Source: Streptomyces rhizosphaerihabitans (GTDB lineage: Bacteria > Actinomycetota > Actinomycetes > Streptomycetales > Streptomycetaceae). Taken from it: a stretch of DNA of 64,000 nt. The stretch spans positions 1-64,000 of the forward strand of contig NZ_JAODTZ010000050.1 of NCBI RefSeq assembly GCF_025399795.1, read 5' to 3'. Below, in pieces: positions 43,573-51,979 of the stretch. Every line of letters begins with the position of its first letter. Position 1 is the stretch's first letter. The position numbers were made by a program, and so were the translations under genes. The notes beneath the pieces were generated by a model, which saw only the letters and a list, made by a program, of their open reading frames with translations, was not told the DNA's origin and searched no databases.

Positions 43573-44649
43573 TCAGATCTCGATGCACGTCCGCAGGGCG
43601 GTGCCCGAACGCATCTGGTCGAGCGCCTCGTTGATCTCGGCCAGCGGCACCCGGTGGGTGATCAGGCCTTCGAGGTCGATGCGGCCCGCACGCCACAGGG
43701 CGATCGTGCGCTCGTACGACCGAAGGACGTCCCCGCCGCCGTACATGGAGGGCAGGATGCGCTTCTCGTCGAAGAACAACTCGAACATGTTGAGCTGGAG
43801 GAAGTCGTCCATGGCGCCGGCCCCGACGACGACGAGGGTGCCGCCGCGGCGGGTGTGGTCGTAGGCGGTGCGTGCGGTGGCGGACCTGCCGACGACCTCG
43901 AAGACGTAGTCGAAGCCCTCGCCCGCGGTCAAAGACTGTTTGGCGTCGGCCAGTTCGTCGGGCGAGACGGCCTTGGTGGCACCGAACCCGAGCGCGGCCT
44001 CCCGACGCGAGGCGACCGGGTCGACGGCGACGATCTCGGCGGCTCCCCTGAGCCGGGCGCCCTGGATCGCGGAGATGCCGACGCCTCCGCAGCCGATGAC
44101 CGCGACCGATGAACCGGCTTCCACGTCAGCGGTGTTGAGGGCGGCGCCGAGTCCGGTGGTGACGCCGCAGCCGATCAGGGCGGCGATGTCGAAGGGCACG
44201 TCGTCGGGGATGGGGACCGCGCAGCCCGCGGCGACGACCACCTCCTCGGCGAAGGTGCCGGTGCCCGCGAAGCCGAAGACGTCACCGCCGGGACGCTTGA
44301 AGTTGGGGGTGCCCGCGTTCATGAATCCGGCCAGGCACAGTTCGGTCTGGCCACGCTTGCAGGCGGGACAGACGCCGCAGGCAGGCAGCCAGCAGATGAC
44401 GACCCGGTCACCGGGCTTCACGTGGGTGACGCCCTCGCCGACTTCGGTGATCTCGCCGGCGCCCTCGTGCCCGGGCACGAACGGCGCGGGCTGCGGCAGG
44501 ACTCCGTTCATCGCGGACAGGTCCGAGTGACACAGCCCGGTGGCCCGCACCCGGATGCGCACTTTGCCGGGTCCGAAGCCCACCGCCTCGACGTCGTCGA
44601 GGACTTCGAGTTTGTCCTGGCCTATCTCGTGCTGTACGGCTGCGCGCAT
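43573..44649 (-). CDS. Zn-dependent alcohol dehydrogenase
   Basis: A 358-residue class III-like zinc dehydrogenase. Catalytic zinc ligands: Cys40-His41 (GLCHSDLS) and His61-Glu62 (GHEGAGEI). The structural-zinc Cys set is complete at 91, 94, 97 and 105 (CGVCPACKRGQTELC). The NAD-binding turn is VIGCGGVGISAIQGARLRGA. It should oxidise an alcohol or aldehyde intermediate with NAD. It is placed between MaoC (34 nt upstream) and the SDR gene in one operon. Mycothiol-linked formaldehyde dehydrogenase is a related alternative, but the context of acyl-CoA genes favours a catabolic alcohol dehydrogenase. Confidence 0.92.
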   Translation of the reverse strand: MRAAVQHEIGQDKLEVLDDVEAVGFGPGKVRIRVRATGLCHSDLSAMNGVLPQPAPFVPGHEGAGEITEVGEGVTHVKPGDRVVICWLPACGVCPACKRGQTELCLAGFMNAGTPNFKRPGGDVFGFAGTGTFAEEVVVAAGCAVPIPDDVPFDIAALIGCGVTTGLGAALNTADVEAGSSVAVIGCGGVGISAIQGARLRGAAEIVAVDPVASRREAALGFGATKAVSPDELADAKQSLTAGEGFDYVFEVVGRSATARTAYDHTRRGGTLVVVGAGAMDDFLQLNMFELFFDEKRILPSMYGGGDVLRSYERTIALWRAGRIDLEGLITHRVPLAEINEALDQMRSGTALRTCIEI

Positions 44650-44683
44650 GGTGCGGCTCCCCTCAGGACGGTTCGTGCAAATG

Positions 44684-45541
44684 TCAGGCGTGATCGACGA
44701 CGGTGTCGGCGAGGACCGGCGCGTCGTCCCTTTCGACCGCGCTCACCGCCACCCGGACCCCGTCGTCACGCCGCCACATCCGGATGCGCAGGGTCTCGCC
44801 GGGAAAGACGACTCCGGCGAAGCGGGTGGTGTACGAGCGGACGCGGGTCACATCGCCGCCGAGCAGGGTGTCGACGACGGCCTTGAGCGTCATGCCGTAC
44901 GTGCACAGCCCGTGCAGGATCGGCCGGTCGAATCCGGCGAGCTTGGCGAACTCGGGGTCGGCGTGCAGCGGGTTCCGGTCTCCGGAGAGCCGGTAGAGCA
45001 GGGCCTGGTCCTCGCGGATCGGCCGCTCGACGGTTCGGTCCGGTGGGCCCGCCGGCGCTTCGAGGCGGGTGCTGGGGCCCCGGTCACCGCCCCAGCCGCC
45101 TTCGCCCCGTACGAAGATCTGGGCGTCGTTCGTCCACAACGGGCCGTCCGCGTCGGCCACTTCGGTGCGCATGACGAGGACGGCGGCCTTGCCCTTGTCG
45201 TAGACCGCGGCGATGCGCCCGGTGGCGGTCGCCGTACCCTCGGCGGGGATCGGGCGGTGCAGCCGGACGGTCTGTCCGCCGTGCAGGACGCGGGCGAGGT
45301 CGACGTCGACGCCGGGCATGGAGAGGCCGCTGATCACGCCCGGTGAGCCGGCGCCCGCCACGGTGGCGAAGCTCGGCAGGACGTGCAGCCTGGATTCGAG
45401 GGTGTAGCGCAGCTCGTCGGGGTCGGTCGCGGGGATACCCGCGCCCAGACCCAGGTGGTAGAGCTGGACGTCCTTGGGGGTCCAGGTGATCTCTCCGGTC
45501 CGCGGTTCCGCTGCGACGGCCTTGGCGGCGTCAATGGGCAT
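44684..45541 (-). CDS. MaoC-like double hot-dog enoyl-CoA hydratase (Hsd4B-like)
   Basis: A 285-residue protein with two hot-dog halves. The C-terminal half carries the hydratase signature DQALLYRLSGDRNPLHADPEFAKLAGFDRPILHGL (Asp and His of the R-specific hydratase 2 motif) and ends with SYTTRFAGVVFPGETL. The N-terminal half (TPKDVQLYHLGLGAG, LPSFATVAG) is the degenerate partner. Size and architecture match hydratase 2 of eukaryotic MFE-2 and mycobacterial Hsd4B (Rv3538, 286 residues), which hydrates steroid enoyl-CoAs. The start is the ATG at 45541 after AGGAGC. It heads the operon, and the KstR-type box lies about 100 bp upstream. Confidence 0.88.
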   Translation of the reverse strand: MPIDAAKAVAAEPRTGEITWTPKDVQLYHLGLGAGIPATDPDELRYTLESRLHVLPSFATVAGAGSPGVISGLSMPGVDVDLARVLHGGQTVRLHRPIPAEGTATATGRIAAVYDKGKAAVLVMRTEVADADGPLWTNDAQIFVRGEGGWGGDRGPSTRLEAPAGPPDRTVERPIREDQALLYRLSGDRNPLHADPEFAKLAGFDRPILHGLCTYGMTLKAVVDTLLGGDVTRVRSYTTRFAGVVFPGETLRIRMWRRDDGVRVAVSAVERDDAPVLADTVVDHA

Positions 45542-45637
45542 GGGGCTCCTGACTCGACTGCGCGAAAGACCTCGGTGCGGCCGTCCGCACCGTCGGCCGC
45601 ACCGAGGTCGACACTGGGCCGTGGAACCCGCTCGTTC

Positions 45638-45651
45638 TAGAACGCGTTCCA
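45638..45651. promoter_or_regulatory. KstR-type operator upstream of the MaoC operon
   Basis: TAGAACGCGTTCCA matches the 14-bp KstR consensus TnnAACnnGTTnnA at every fixed position. It lies 97 bp before the MaoC ATG. KstR is the TetR repressor of cholesterol-type catabolism in actinomycetes. No kstR gene is in the window. Confidence 0.65.
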
Positions 45652-45699
45652 GTCCGGCGAACCCTTGTATAGCCCAGCGCCCATTACTTGTGAAGACTA

Positions 45700-45714
45700 C
45701 TGACGCCATGTCAG
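45700..45714. promoter_or_regulatory. CTGAC-N5-GTCAG palindrome (MaoC/ABC intergenic)
   Basis: CTGACGCCATGTCAG has perfect 5-bp arms. The same arms and spacing recur at 58681-58695 and 63648-63662, in front of other acyl-CoA or F420-type oxidoreductase genes. It lies between the divergent MaoC and ABC ATPase genes. Confidence 0.5.
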
Positions 45715-45837
45715 ATCAAGCCGTCACGGCGGCCTTCGCGGGAACGCGTCGCGGCGGGGGGCCGTGACATTTGTCCCGGCCGATCGCCGACAAGTGCATC
45801 TGCCGGGGCACGGCCACGGACCTCTAGCGTCGTTCTC

Positions 45838-46830
45838 ATGACACGGACGACGGGGACGACCGCGGGGAGCACGGCGGGACCGAGGGCGGAAAGGTCGGCG
45901 GAAACGTCGGCGGGGACACGGACGACGGGGACGGCGACGCCATCGGCCGTGTCCTTCAGGGGCGTGGTCAAGACCTTCGGCGACGTGCGCGCCGCGGCCG
46001 GTCTCGACCTCGACGTGGCGTGCGGCGAGACGGTGGCGCTGCTGGGCCGCAACGGCGCGGGCAAGTCGACGGCCATCTCGCTGCTGCTGGGTCTGGACGA
46101 GCCGGACGAGGGATCGGTCGCGCTCTTCGGCGGCCGCCCGGAGGAATCGGTGCGCGCCGGACGGGTCGGCGCGATGCTCCAGGACACCCGGCCGGTGCCG
46201 AGGGTCACCGTCCAGGAACTGGTCTCCTTCGTGGCGGGACGCTATCCCGCGCCGCTTCCGGTGGCCGAGGCCCTGCGGCTCGCGGGCATCCCGGAACTGG
46301 CCGGGCGGCGCGTCGACCGGCTGTCCGGCGGGCAGGCGCAGCGGGTGCGGTTCGCGGTGGCACTCGCCGGGAACCCCGCGCTGATCGTGCTCGACGAGCC
46401 GACCGCCGCGCTCGACGTGGAGGCACGGCACGCGTTCTGGGAGTCGATGCGGGCCTACGCCCGGCGCGGCCACACCGTGCTCTTCTCCACGCACTATCTG
46501 GAGGAGGCCGACGCTCACGCCGACCGGATCGTCGTCATGGACCGGGGGCGGATCGTCGCGAACGGGACCGGGGAGGAGCTCAAGCGGTCGGCTGGCGGCC
46601 ATCGGGTCTCCTTCGACCTGGCGGGGCGCGGCGCGGAGGGCCTGGCGCTGCTGCCCGGCGTGGTGGCCGTGGAGGTGCTCGGGGAGCGGGCCCGGCTGCG
46701 CACGGACGACTCGGACGCGACGGTGGTCGCGCTGGCCGAACGGGGTGCGATACGCGGCCTGGAGGTCGTCCCCGCGTCCCTGGACGACGCGTTCATGGCA
46801 CTCACCTCGCATGCTCAGGAGAAGATCTGA
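45838..46830 (+). CDS. ABC transporter ATP-binding protein (drug/lipid exporter type)
   Basis: A 330-residue ATPase of the CcmA/NatA exporter group: Walker A LLGRNGAGKST, signature LSGGQAQRVRFAVAL, Walker B LIVLDEPTAALD and switch HYLEEADAHADRIVVMDRG. The first 35 residues are a Thr/Gly/Ala-rich extension outside the domain, so a later start (GTG near 45949, VSFRGVVKTF) is possible. It forms an operon with the permease (TGATG overlap) and the histidine kinase. Typical ABC-kinase modules of this kind sense and expel antimicrobial or membrane-active compounds. Confidence 0.93.
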   Translation: MTRTTGTTAGSTAGPRAERSAETSAGTRTTGTATPSAVSFRGVVKTFGDVRAAAGLDLDVACGETVALLGRNGAGKSTAISLLLGLDEPDEGSVALFGGRPEESVRAGRVGAMLQDTRPVPRVTVQELVSFVAGRYPAPLPVAEALRLAGIPELAGRRVDRLSGGQAQRVRFAVALAGNPALIVLDEPTAALDVEARHAFWESMRAYARRGHTVLFSTHYLEEADAHADRIVVMDRGRIVANGTGEELKRSAGGHRVSFDLAGRGAEGLALLPGVVAVEVLGERARLRTDDSDATVVALAERGAIRGLEVVPASLDDAFMALTSHAQEKI

Positions 46831-47549
46831 TGTTCGACTATCTGCGGCTCGAAGTGCGCCGGACGCTGCGCGACACCGGCTTCGTGATCGGCGGTGTCGC
46901 GATGCCGGTGATGATGTACCTGCTGTTCACCAACCTCGGCGGTGGCGACGACGGCGGGTGGAAGACGGCGTCGATGGTCGGCATGGCCGCGTACGGCGCG
47001 GTCGGCTCGGCGCTGAACACCGGCGGCGGGGTCGCCGAGGACAAGGTGACCGGCTGGCTGCGGCAGCTGCGGGTGACACCGATGACACCGCGCGAGGTGG
47101 TGCTCGGGCGCGCGCTGACCGGTTCGGTGACCGTGCTGCCCGCGATCGTCACGGTGCTGGCGGCCGGCGGGCTGGTCAACGGTGTGCGGCTGGAGGCCTG
47201 GCAGTGGGCCGCGACGGCAGTGCTGCTGTGGCTCGGCTCGGTGCCCTTCACCCTGCTGGGCCTCGGCAACGGCTACCGGATGACCGCGCAGACCGCGGGT
47301 GTCGCGAACATGGTGTGCAATCTGGGGCTCGCGGTGGTCGGCGGCCTGTGGTTCCCGCTCGCCCTCTTCCCCGGCTGGCTGCGCTCGATATCGCCCTACA
47401 CGCCCACGAACCGCTTCGCGCAGCTGGGTGTGTCGGTCACCGAGGGCCGGGCGCCGGGCCTCGGGGCGGTGGCGGTGCTGACCGCCTGGCTCCTGGTGTT
47501 CGGTTCGTACGCTGTGGTCTCGTACCGTCGATCCGCACGAACCGTCTGA
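46830..47549 (+). CDS. ABC-2 type transporter permease
   Basis: A 239-residue membrane subunit with six hydrophobic segments of the ABC-2 type (VIGGVAMPVMMYLLFTNL, WQWAATAVLLWLGSVPFTLLGLG, LGLAVVGGLWFPLALFPGWLRSISPYTPTNRFAQLG). The last stretch is the usual motif before the final segment. The ATG overlaps the ATPase stop by one base, so translation is coupled. It lies upstream of the sensor kinase on the same strand. Confidence 0.93.
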   Translation: MFDYLRLEVRRTLRDTGFVIGGVAMPVMMYLLFTNLGGGDDGGWKTASMVGMAAYGAVGSALNTGGGVAEDKVTGWLRQLRVTPMTPREVVLGRALTGSVTVLPAIVTVLAAGGLVNGVRLEAWQWAATAVLLWLGSVPFTLLGLGNGYRMTAQTAGVANMVCNLGLAVVGGLWFPLALFPGWLRSISPYTPTNRFAQLGVSVTEGRAPGLGAVAVLTAWLLVFGSYAVVSYRRSARTV

Positions 47550-47563
47550 ACGGGGAACGGGAC

Positions 47564-48814
47564 ATGCCCTTGATGAAGAGCATCGGCTGCCAGGTCCGCG
47601 GGTGGCGGGCCGAACGGATCCGCTGGAAGGCCGACATGGAACGGTTCAAGGCCGAGCAGCGGGCCGCGCGCAAGAGCGGCGGCGAGATGCCCGAGAACCC
47701 GGGCCCGCCGCCGACCGGCTTCGCGCTGCTGCCGTGGCTGCTGCTGGGGATGGGCTCCTTCTCCAATCTCCTCCAGGGCAGGACGGCGCAGCCCTGGATC
47801 GGCGGCCTGGGCCTGTTCGTCTTCAACTCCCTGTACATCTACGTGACGTTCCGCGCGTTCGTGAGGACGAAGCGGGAGGCCCGCTCGACCCGGGTGGCGC
47901 TCGTCCTGATGGGCGTGATCACCTGCGCGCTGGCCCTCGGGTACGGCGGAAGCTGGCTGTACTTCTTCCCCTTGCTCGGGCTGGCCACCGGGGCGGTGGT
48001 GCGCGGCCCCTGGCTCGGGAAGATCGGCCTCGGTCTGACGGCACTCGCCGCGACGGTCTCCGTCGTCCGGGCGGGCTGGGACGCGGTGAACGTCGCCTAC
48101 GGCACCTTCCTGTCCACGATGGTGACGGCCGCGATCCTCTCCCTCTCCGAGGCGGTACGTGAACTGCGCCAAGCCCGGGAGGAGTTGGCGCGCCGGGCGG
48201 TCGAGAAGGAACGGATGCGTTTCTCCCGCGACCTGCACGACCTGCTCGGGCACACGCTCTCCGTCATCGTGGTGAAGTCGGAGGCGGCCCGCCGACTGGC
48301 CCCCCGCGATCTGGACGCGGCACTTGTGCAGGTCACGGACATCGAGTCGGTCGGCCGGCAGGCCCTGACGGAGATCCGCGAGGCGGTCACCGGCTATCGC
48401 GAGGGCAGCCTCGCCACGGAGCTGGACCGCGCCCGCTCGGCGCTGTCCGCCGCCCGGGTGGAGCCGGTCGTACGGCAGTCGGGGCCGCCCCTCGTCCCGC
48501 AGACCGAGGCCCTGCTCGGCTGGGTGCTCCGCGAGGCCGTCACCAACGTCGTACGCCACAGTGACGCGACGCGCTGCGAGATCACCGTCGACGGCACCCC
48601 GGACCTCGTCCGTCTGACCGTCTCGGACAACGGCACCGACGCCTCCCCGGCCGATCCCGAGCCGGGCATCGGCGGCACCGGCCTCAAGGGCCTCACCGAA
48701 CGCCTCGCCACGGCCGGCGGCTCCCTGCGGGCCGGACGGACTCCGCGCGGCGGCTTCGAGGTGCGGGCCGAACTGCCGGTGGAGGCAGCCGACTTGACGG
48801 AGGCGTCGATCTGA
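47564..48814 (+). CDS. DesK-like sensor histidine kinase
   Basis: A 416-residue kinase. After a basic N terminus come four or more membrane segments (about 50-185), then a dimerisation helix with the phospho-accepting His in FSRDLHDLLGHTLSVIVVKSEAARRL (HisKA_3), and a HATPase_c domain (EAVTNVVRHSDATRCEI, VSDNGTDASPADPEPGIGGTGLKGLTERL). This is the DesK/LiaS-like family that usually works with a NarL-type regulator encoded next to it. Here the next plus-strand gene is 2.3 kb away (51120), with an opposite-strand abfB gene and a MITE between. The start is the ATG at 47564, 14 nt after the permease stop. Confidence 0.93.
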   Translation: MPLMKSIGCQVRGWRAERIRWKADMERFKAEQRAARKSGGEMPENPGPPPTGFALLPWLLLGMGSFSNLLQGRTAQPWIGGLGLFVFNSLYIYVTFRAFVRTKREARSTRVALVLMGVITCALALGYGGSWLYFFPLLGLATGAVVRGPWLGKIGLGLTALAATVSVVRAGWDAVNVAYGTFLSTMVTAAILSLSEAVRELRQAREELARRAVEKERMRFSRDLHDLLGHTLSVIVVKSEAARRLAPRDLDAALVQVTDIESVGRQALTEIREAVTGYREGSLATELDRARSALSAARVEPVVRQSGPPLVPQTEALLGWVLREAVTNVVRHSDATRCEITVDGTPDLVRLTVSDNGTDASPADPEPGIGGTGLKGLTERLATAGGSLRAGRTPRGGFEVRAELPVEAADLTEASI

Positions 48815-49040
48815 GCGACGGCCGCTGCGGTACCTACGGGCCGTCGTTCGCACCGGCGGAGCCGACCCTGCCGACGGGCCGCTGACCCGACCCCCGCCGG
48901 GGGCACGGCCCGAAGGGTCCGACGGAACACCGCGCGGCGGCGGGCAGGCCCCCACGGGCCGGCCCGTCGTCGCACGGCGACTGCACGGTAGCCGCCGAAC
49001 CACTCCGAAAAATCAGCGGACTTGGCGTGTCCGTCCAGGG

Positions 49041-49272
49041 CTAAGGGCTGTCCCGTAATCCCCGGCGGGCGCACGACGACAGCTACGGCACTCCCCCAAG
49101 CTCTTCGAGCAGGGGGGACCCCCACGCCGCGTTGTCGGATCGCCCGAATACGCCCAGTATGAGGACGACCCTCCGCCTTGCGATGCTCCCCCACAGCCCG
49201 AAAGGCGTGGGAGGGGCCCCCAGCATCTGACGCCGCGCGCTGATCCACCGGGGATTACGGGACAGCCCTTAG
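49041..49272. mobile_element. 232-bp MITE-like element
   Basis: Perfect 25-bp terminal inverted repeats (49041-49065 and 49248-49272; outer part CTAAGGGCTGTCCC) bound a 182-bp interior without a transposase. TA dinucleotides at both tips (49042-49043 and 49270-49271) would be a target-site duplication if the repeat proper starts at AGGG. The interior contains CTCCCCCAAGCTC and AGGGGGGACCCCCAC blocks that I recall as dispersed in Streptomyces. The element touches the abfB stop codon, which is formed at its right tip. Confidence 0.82.
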
Positions 49273-50825
49273 GGCGCCCAGGGAGCCGTGACCACCCAGC
49301 TCACGTCGTCCGTCCACGAGGTGGTGCTGTCGAAGGCGTTCGAACCGCCATTACTCGCTGTATAGACGTTGTAGTTGTAGTGCCGGATGTATCTCGTCGG
49401 GTAGTTGTACGACGCGAACGAGGTCCCCGTTCCGCTCTTGCCGGTCCCGGCGCAAAACGTGGCGTCCTGTCTGAACTGCGCTGTGCCGACCATGGGTTGC
49501 CGGAGGAGCTGGTAGTTGTAGTGCCGCAGGAAGTCACCCGGGTAGTTCCGCGACTCGAAGGAGTAGCACGAGCTGTCGGCGAGGCCCCTGCGGACGATCC
49601 AGGTGGCGTCGCTCTTGTCGAGCGCCGAACTGCTCGACGTGATCGCCGAGACGACCGCCGCGTTGGCCTGGTGGCGGATGTAGTCGGTCGTGCAGCACGA
49701 GGTGGTCGCGCGCAGCGAGATCTCCGACCCGGCCGTCAGCGAACCGGTGATCCCGGTCGAGCCGCCGTAACCGACGGAGACGATGTTCGTCTGCACCAGG
49801 TTGTCGGCGGCGTCCGTCGGGATACCGGAGGTCATGACGCCCTCGAAGAAGGACCCTATGGAGCCGTTGCTGTTGTCTCCGCCGGTGCCCAGGACGATCG
49901 CGCCCTCCTGATGCATGGGCGAGTAGCCGCTGGTGGTGGGTTCACCCCCGGAATAGGTGGTCGTGAGACTGCCCGATTGGGCGTTGCCGTATTTCAGCGC
50001 GAAATGGTCCTGACCGTTGTTTTTCAGCAAAGCGGTCACGAACGGCATCGCCCCGGTGCCGGTGTTCGACGTGTTCTTGCTGTATCCGGAGTCCGACTGG
50101 AACAGCCCGTTCTCCAGGTCGGCCTGCACCCAGGGGCCCTGGCCGTAGCAGGGCGAGAACCAGCACTCGGTGCCGAAGTTGATCGCGTCCATGTGGCCGT
50201 TGCCGGTGTCCTTGTTGTTCGTCTCGGCGTTGCCGTAGTCGAAGCAGCAGCTGCCGTTGACGTGGGTGCCCGAGGTCACCATGTACATCCCCTCGGCTGC
50301 CCCGTTGGTGGCCACGCCCGAGGTGGAGTTGTCCCGGTAGCCCATGCCGGCCGAGATCTCCAGACCGTAGACCTGGTGGCCGCCGGCGGTCACCGGCAGC
50401 GCGTCCGCGGGCGCCCCGACATCGGCCGCGCCCGCCCCGCCGGCGCCCTCGACCGTGAGGTCGTTGTGGCGCGCGGACTGGTCGTAGATCTTTGTGATGA
50501 TGCAGGTGGTACCGGTACAGAAGGAGTCCTGGGCCGCCGCGTTCGCGTACCCGCCGGCCGTCAGGAGACCGATGTTCGCGGTGGCGCTGTCGGAAGCGCG
50601 CTGCACCTGGTAGAGCGAGCCGTTGTACGACGCGTAGAGCGCCCTGACGAGGCTGTGCGCGGCGACGCAGGGCGTGCCCGCGGAGGCGTAGACGTCACAC
50701 GGGAGCGAACCCGCGGCGGTGGCCCGCGGCGCGCCCACGGCGAGCGCAACGACGGCCACCATCACCGACAGCACGGCCAGGGCCGCGCTTCTGAGGCGCT
50801 GCAAGCGCACGAAGGATGACAACAC
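49269..50825 (-). CDS. abfB: Secreted alpha-L-arabinofuranosidase (GH54 + CBM42)
   Basis: Releases terminal L-arabinofuranose from arabinoxylan or arabinan outside the cell. The 518-residue protein has a signal peptide (about 1-38), a GH54 catalytic domain (about 40-370) with Glu220 in NFGTECW as probable nucleophile and an Asp in MTSGIPTDAADN as probable acid/base, and a C-terminal arabinose-binding CBM42 with repeated SFESRNYPGDFLRHYNYQL and SYNYPTRYIRHYNYNVY. The start is the GTG at 50825 after GGAAGAGG. The stop TAA (49271-49269) lies inside the terminal repeat of the MITE. The gene splits a kinase from its probable response regulator. Three GGTCGAAATACCG-type repeats upstream may be its operators. 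Confidence 0.92.
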   Translation of the reverse strand: MLSSFVRLQRLRSAALAVLSVMVAVVALAVGAPRATAAGSLPCDVYASAGTPCVAAHSLVRALYASYNGSLYQVQRASDSATANIGLLTAGGYANAAAQDSFCTGTTCIITKIYDQSARHNDLTVEGAGGAGAADVGAPADALPVTAGGHQVYGLEISAGMGYRDNSTSGVATNGAAEGMYMVTSGTHVNGSCCFDYGNAETNNKDTGNGHMDAINFGTECWFSPCYGQGPWVQADLENGLFQSDSGYSKNTSNTGTGAMPFVTALLKNNGQDHFALKYGNAQSGSLTTTYSGGEPTTSGYSPMHQEGAIVLGTGGDNSNGSIGSFFEGVMTSGIPTDAADNLVQTNIVSVGYGGSTGITGSLTAGSEISLRATTSCCTTDYIRHQANAAVVSAITSSSSALDKSDATWIVRRGLADSSCYSFESRNYPGDFLRHYNYQLLRQPMVGTAQFRQDATFCAGTGKSGTGTSFASYNYPTRYIRHYNYNVYTASNGGSNAFDSTTSWTDDVSWVVTAPWAP

Positions 50826-50866
50826 GGTGCACCTCTTCCGTTCCTGGTAGGACAGTGCGGGTGCCC

Positions 50867-50926
50867 GGTCGAAATACCGGACATCGTTCGATCGAAATAC
50901 CGAACCAATTCCCGGTCGAAATGCCG
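50867..50926. repeat. Three direct repeats upstream of abfB
   Basis: GGTCGAAATACCG (50867-50879), GATCGAAATACCG (50890-50902) and GGTCGAAATGCCG (50914-50926) are spaced 23-24 bp, about two helical turns, and lie 42-101 bp before the abfB GTG. Regular phasing suggests an activator or repressor binding array; a GAAA/TTTC-containing site is common for Streptomyces glycoside-hydrolase regulators. Confidence 0.55.
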
Positions 50927-51119
50927 AACGTTTGCGAAAACCGGATCGGCTCAGGAATTACAAAGGGGAGCGCTGAATTCCGAGGCGATTATTTGCCCGG
51001 AGCAGTGGACCGTCAAGACTCGCGGACTCGAACGAGGACGATTTTTTTATCGGCCCCCGACGCGGCCCCCGACGCGCATACCGCGACCGGCCGGGACCTG
51101 TCCGCCTTACGCTTGCCCC

Positions 51120-51761
51120 GTGAACGAGATGCCCCAGGACCACCGGCCCGCCAAGTCCATCCGTGTCCTGCTCGCCGAGGACCAGGGAATGATGCGCGGG
51201 GCGCTCGCTCTGCTGCTCGGCATGGAGCCGGACATCGAGGTGGTCGCGCAGGTGTCCGCGGGCGACGAGATCGTGGACACGGCGCTGATCAGCCGGCCCG
51301 ATGTGGCGTTGCTGGACATCGAGTTGCCGGGGAAGAGCGGGCTGGACGCCGCCGCCGAACTGCGCGAGCAGGCGCCCGACTGCCGGGTGCTGATCCTCAC
51401 CACCTTCGGCCGCCCCGGATATCTGCGGCGGGCCATGGAGGCGGGAGCCGCCGGGTTCCTGGTCAAGGACGGGCCCGTGGAGGAACTGGCCGAGGCGATC
51501 CGGCGGGTGCTGACCGGAGAGACCGTCATCGATCCGGCGCTCGCCGCCGCCGCGCTGAGCGCCGGGCCCAATCCGCTCACCGCCCGCGAGTGCGACGTGC
51601 TGAAGGCCTCGGTGGACGGCGCCACCGTCGCCGACATCGCCGGCAAACTGCACCTCTCCGAGTCGACCGTCCGCAACTACCTCTCCTCCGCCATCGGCAA
51701 GACGGCCACCCGCAACCGCATGGAGGCGATGCGGGAGGCCCGGCAGCAGGGGTGGCTGTAA
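51120..51761 (+). CDS. NarL/FixJ-type response regulator
   Basis: A 213-residue regulator. Receiver domain: RVLLAEDQGMMRGAL with the acidic pair, phospho-accepting Asp in VALLDIELPGKSG, Thr in ILTTFGR and Lys in FLVKDGPVEEL. LuxR-type helix-turn-helix: LTARECDVLKASVDGATVADIAGKLHLSESTVRNYLSSAIGKTATRNRMEA. The GTG start at 51120 has no neighbour kinase; the DesK-like kinase at 47564 is the natural partner, displaced by abfB and a MITE. The gene is followed by a strong hairpin. Confidence 0.94.
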   Translation: MNEMPQDHRPAKSIRVLLAEDQGMMRGALALLLGMEPDIEVVAQVSAGDEIVDTALISRPDVALLDIELPGKSGLDAAAELREQAPDCRVLILTTFGRPGYLRRAMEAGAAGFLVKDGPVEELAEAIRRVLTGETVIDPALAAAALSAGPNPLTARECDVLKASVDGATVADIAGKLHLSESTVRNYLSSAIGKTATRNRMEAMREARQQGWL

Positions 51762-51786
51762 CCACCGCCGAACGCCCACGCCCCCG

Positions 51787-51818
51787 CGCCCCGTCCGGCG
51801 CGTGGCCGGGACGGGGCG
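51787..51818 (+). terminator. Hairpin terminator after the response regulator
   Basis: CGCCCCGTCC (51787-51796) pairs exactly with GGACGGGGCG (51809-51818), and further loop-proximal pairs are possible. It lies 26 nt after the response-regulator stop. There is no T-run, as is usual in Streptomyces. Confidence 0.65.
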
Positions 51819-51979
51819 TGGAGGGCGTCAGTCCGGCGGTGAGAGGAAACCGCTGGTGGGAGCAGACTCCGGCCGCCCCCGTCTCGGGTCCGTCGAGGCT
51901 GCGTCACGCACCACGCCGGCGGCACCTCCGGGGTCGCCCTCCCCCAATTCGCCTCACCCGCCGCCCCGTTCCCGCCTTC

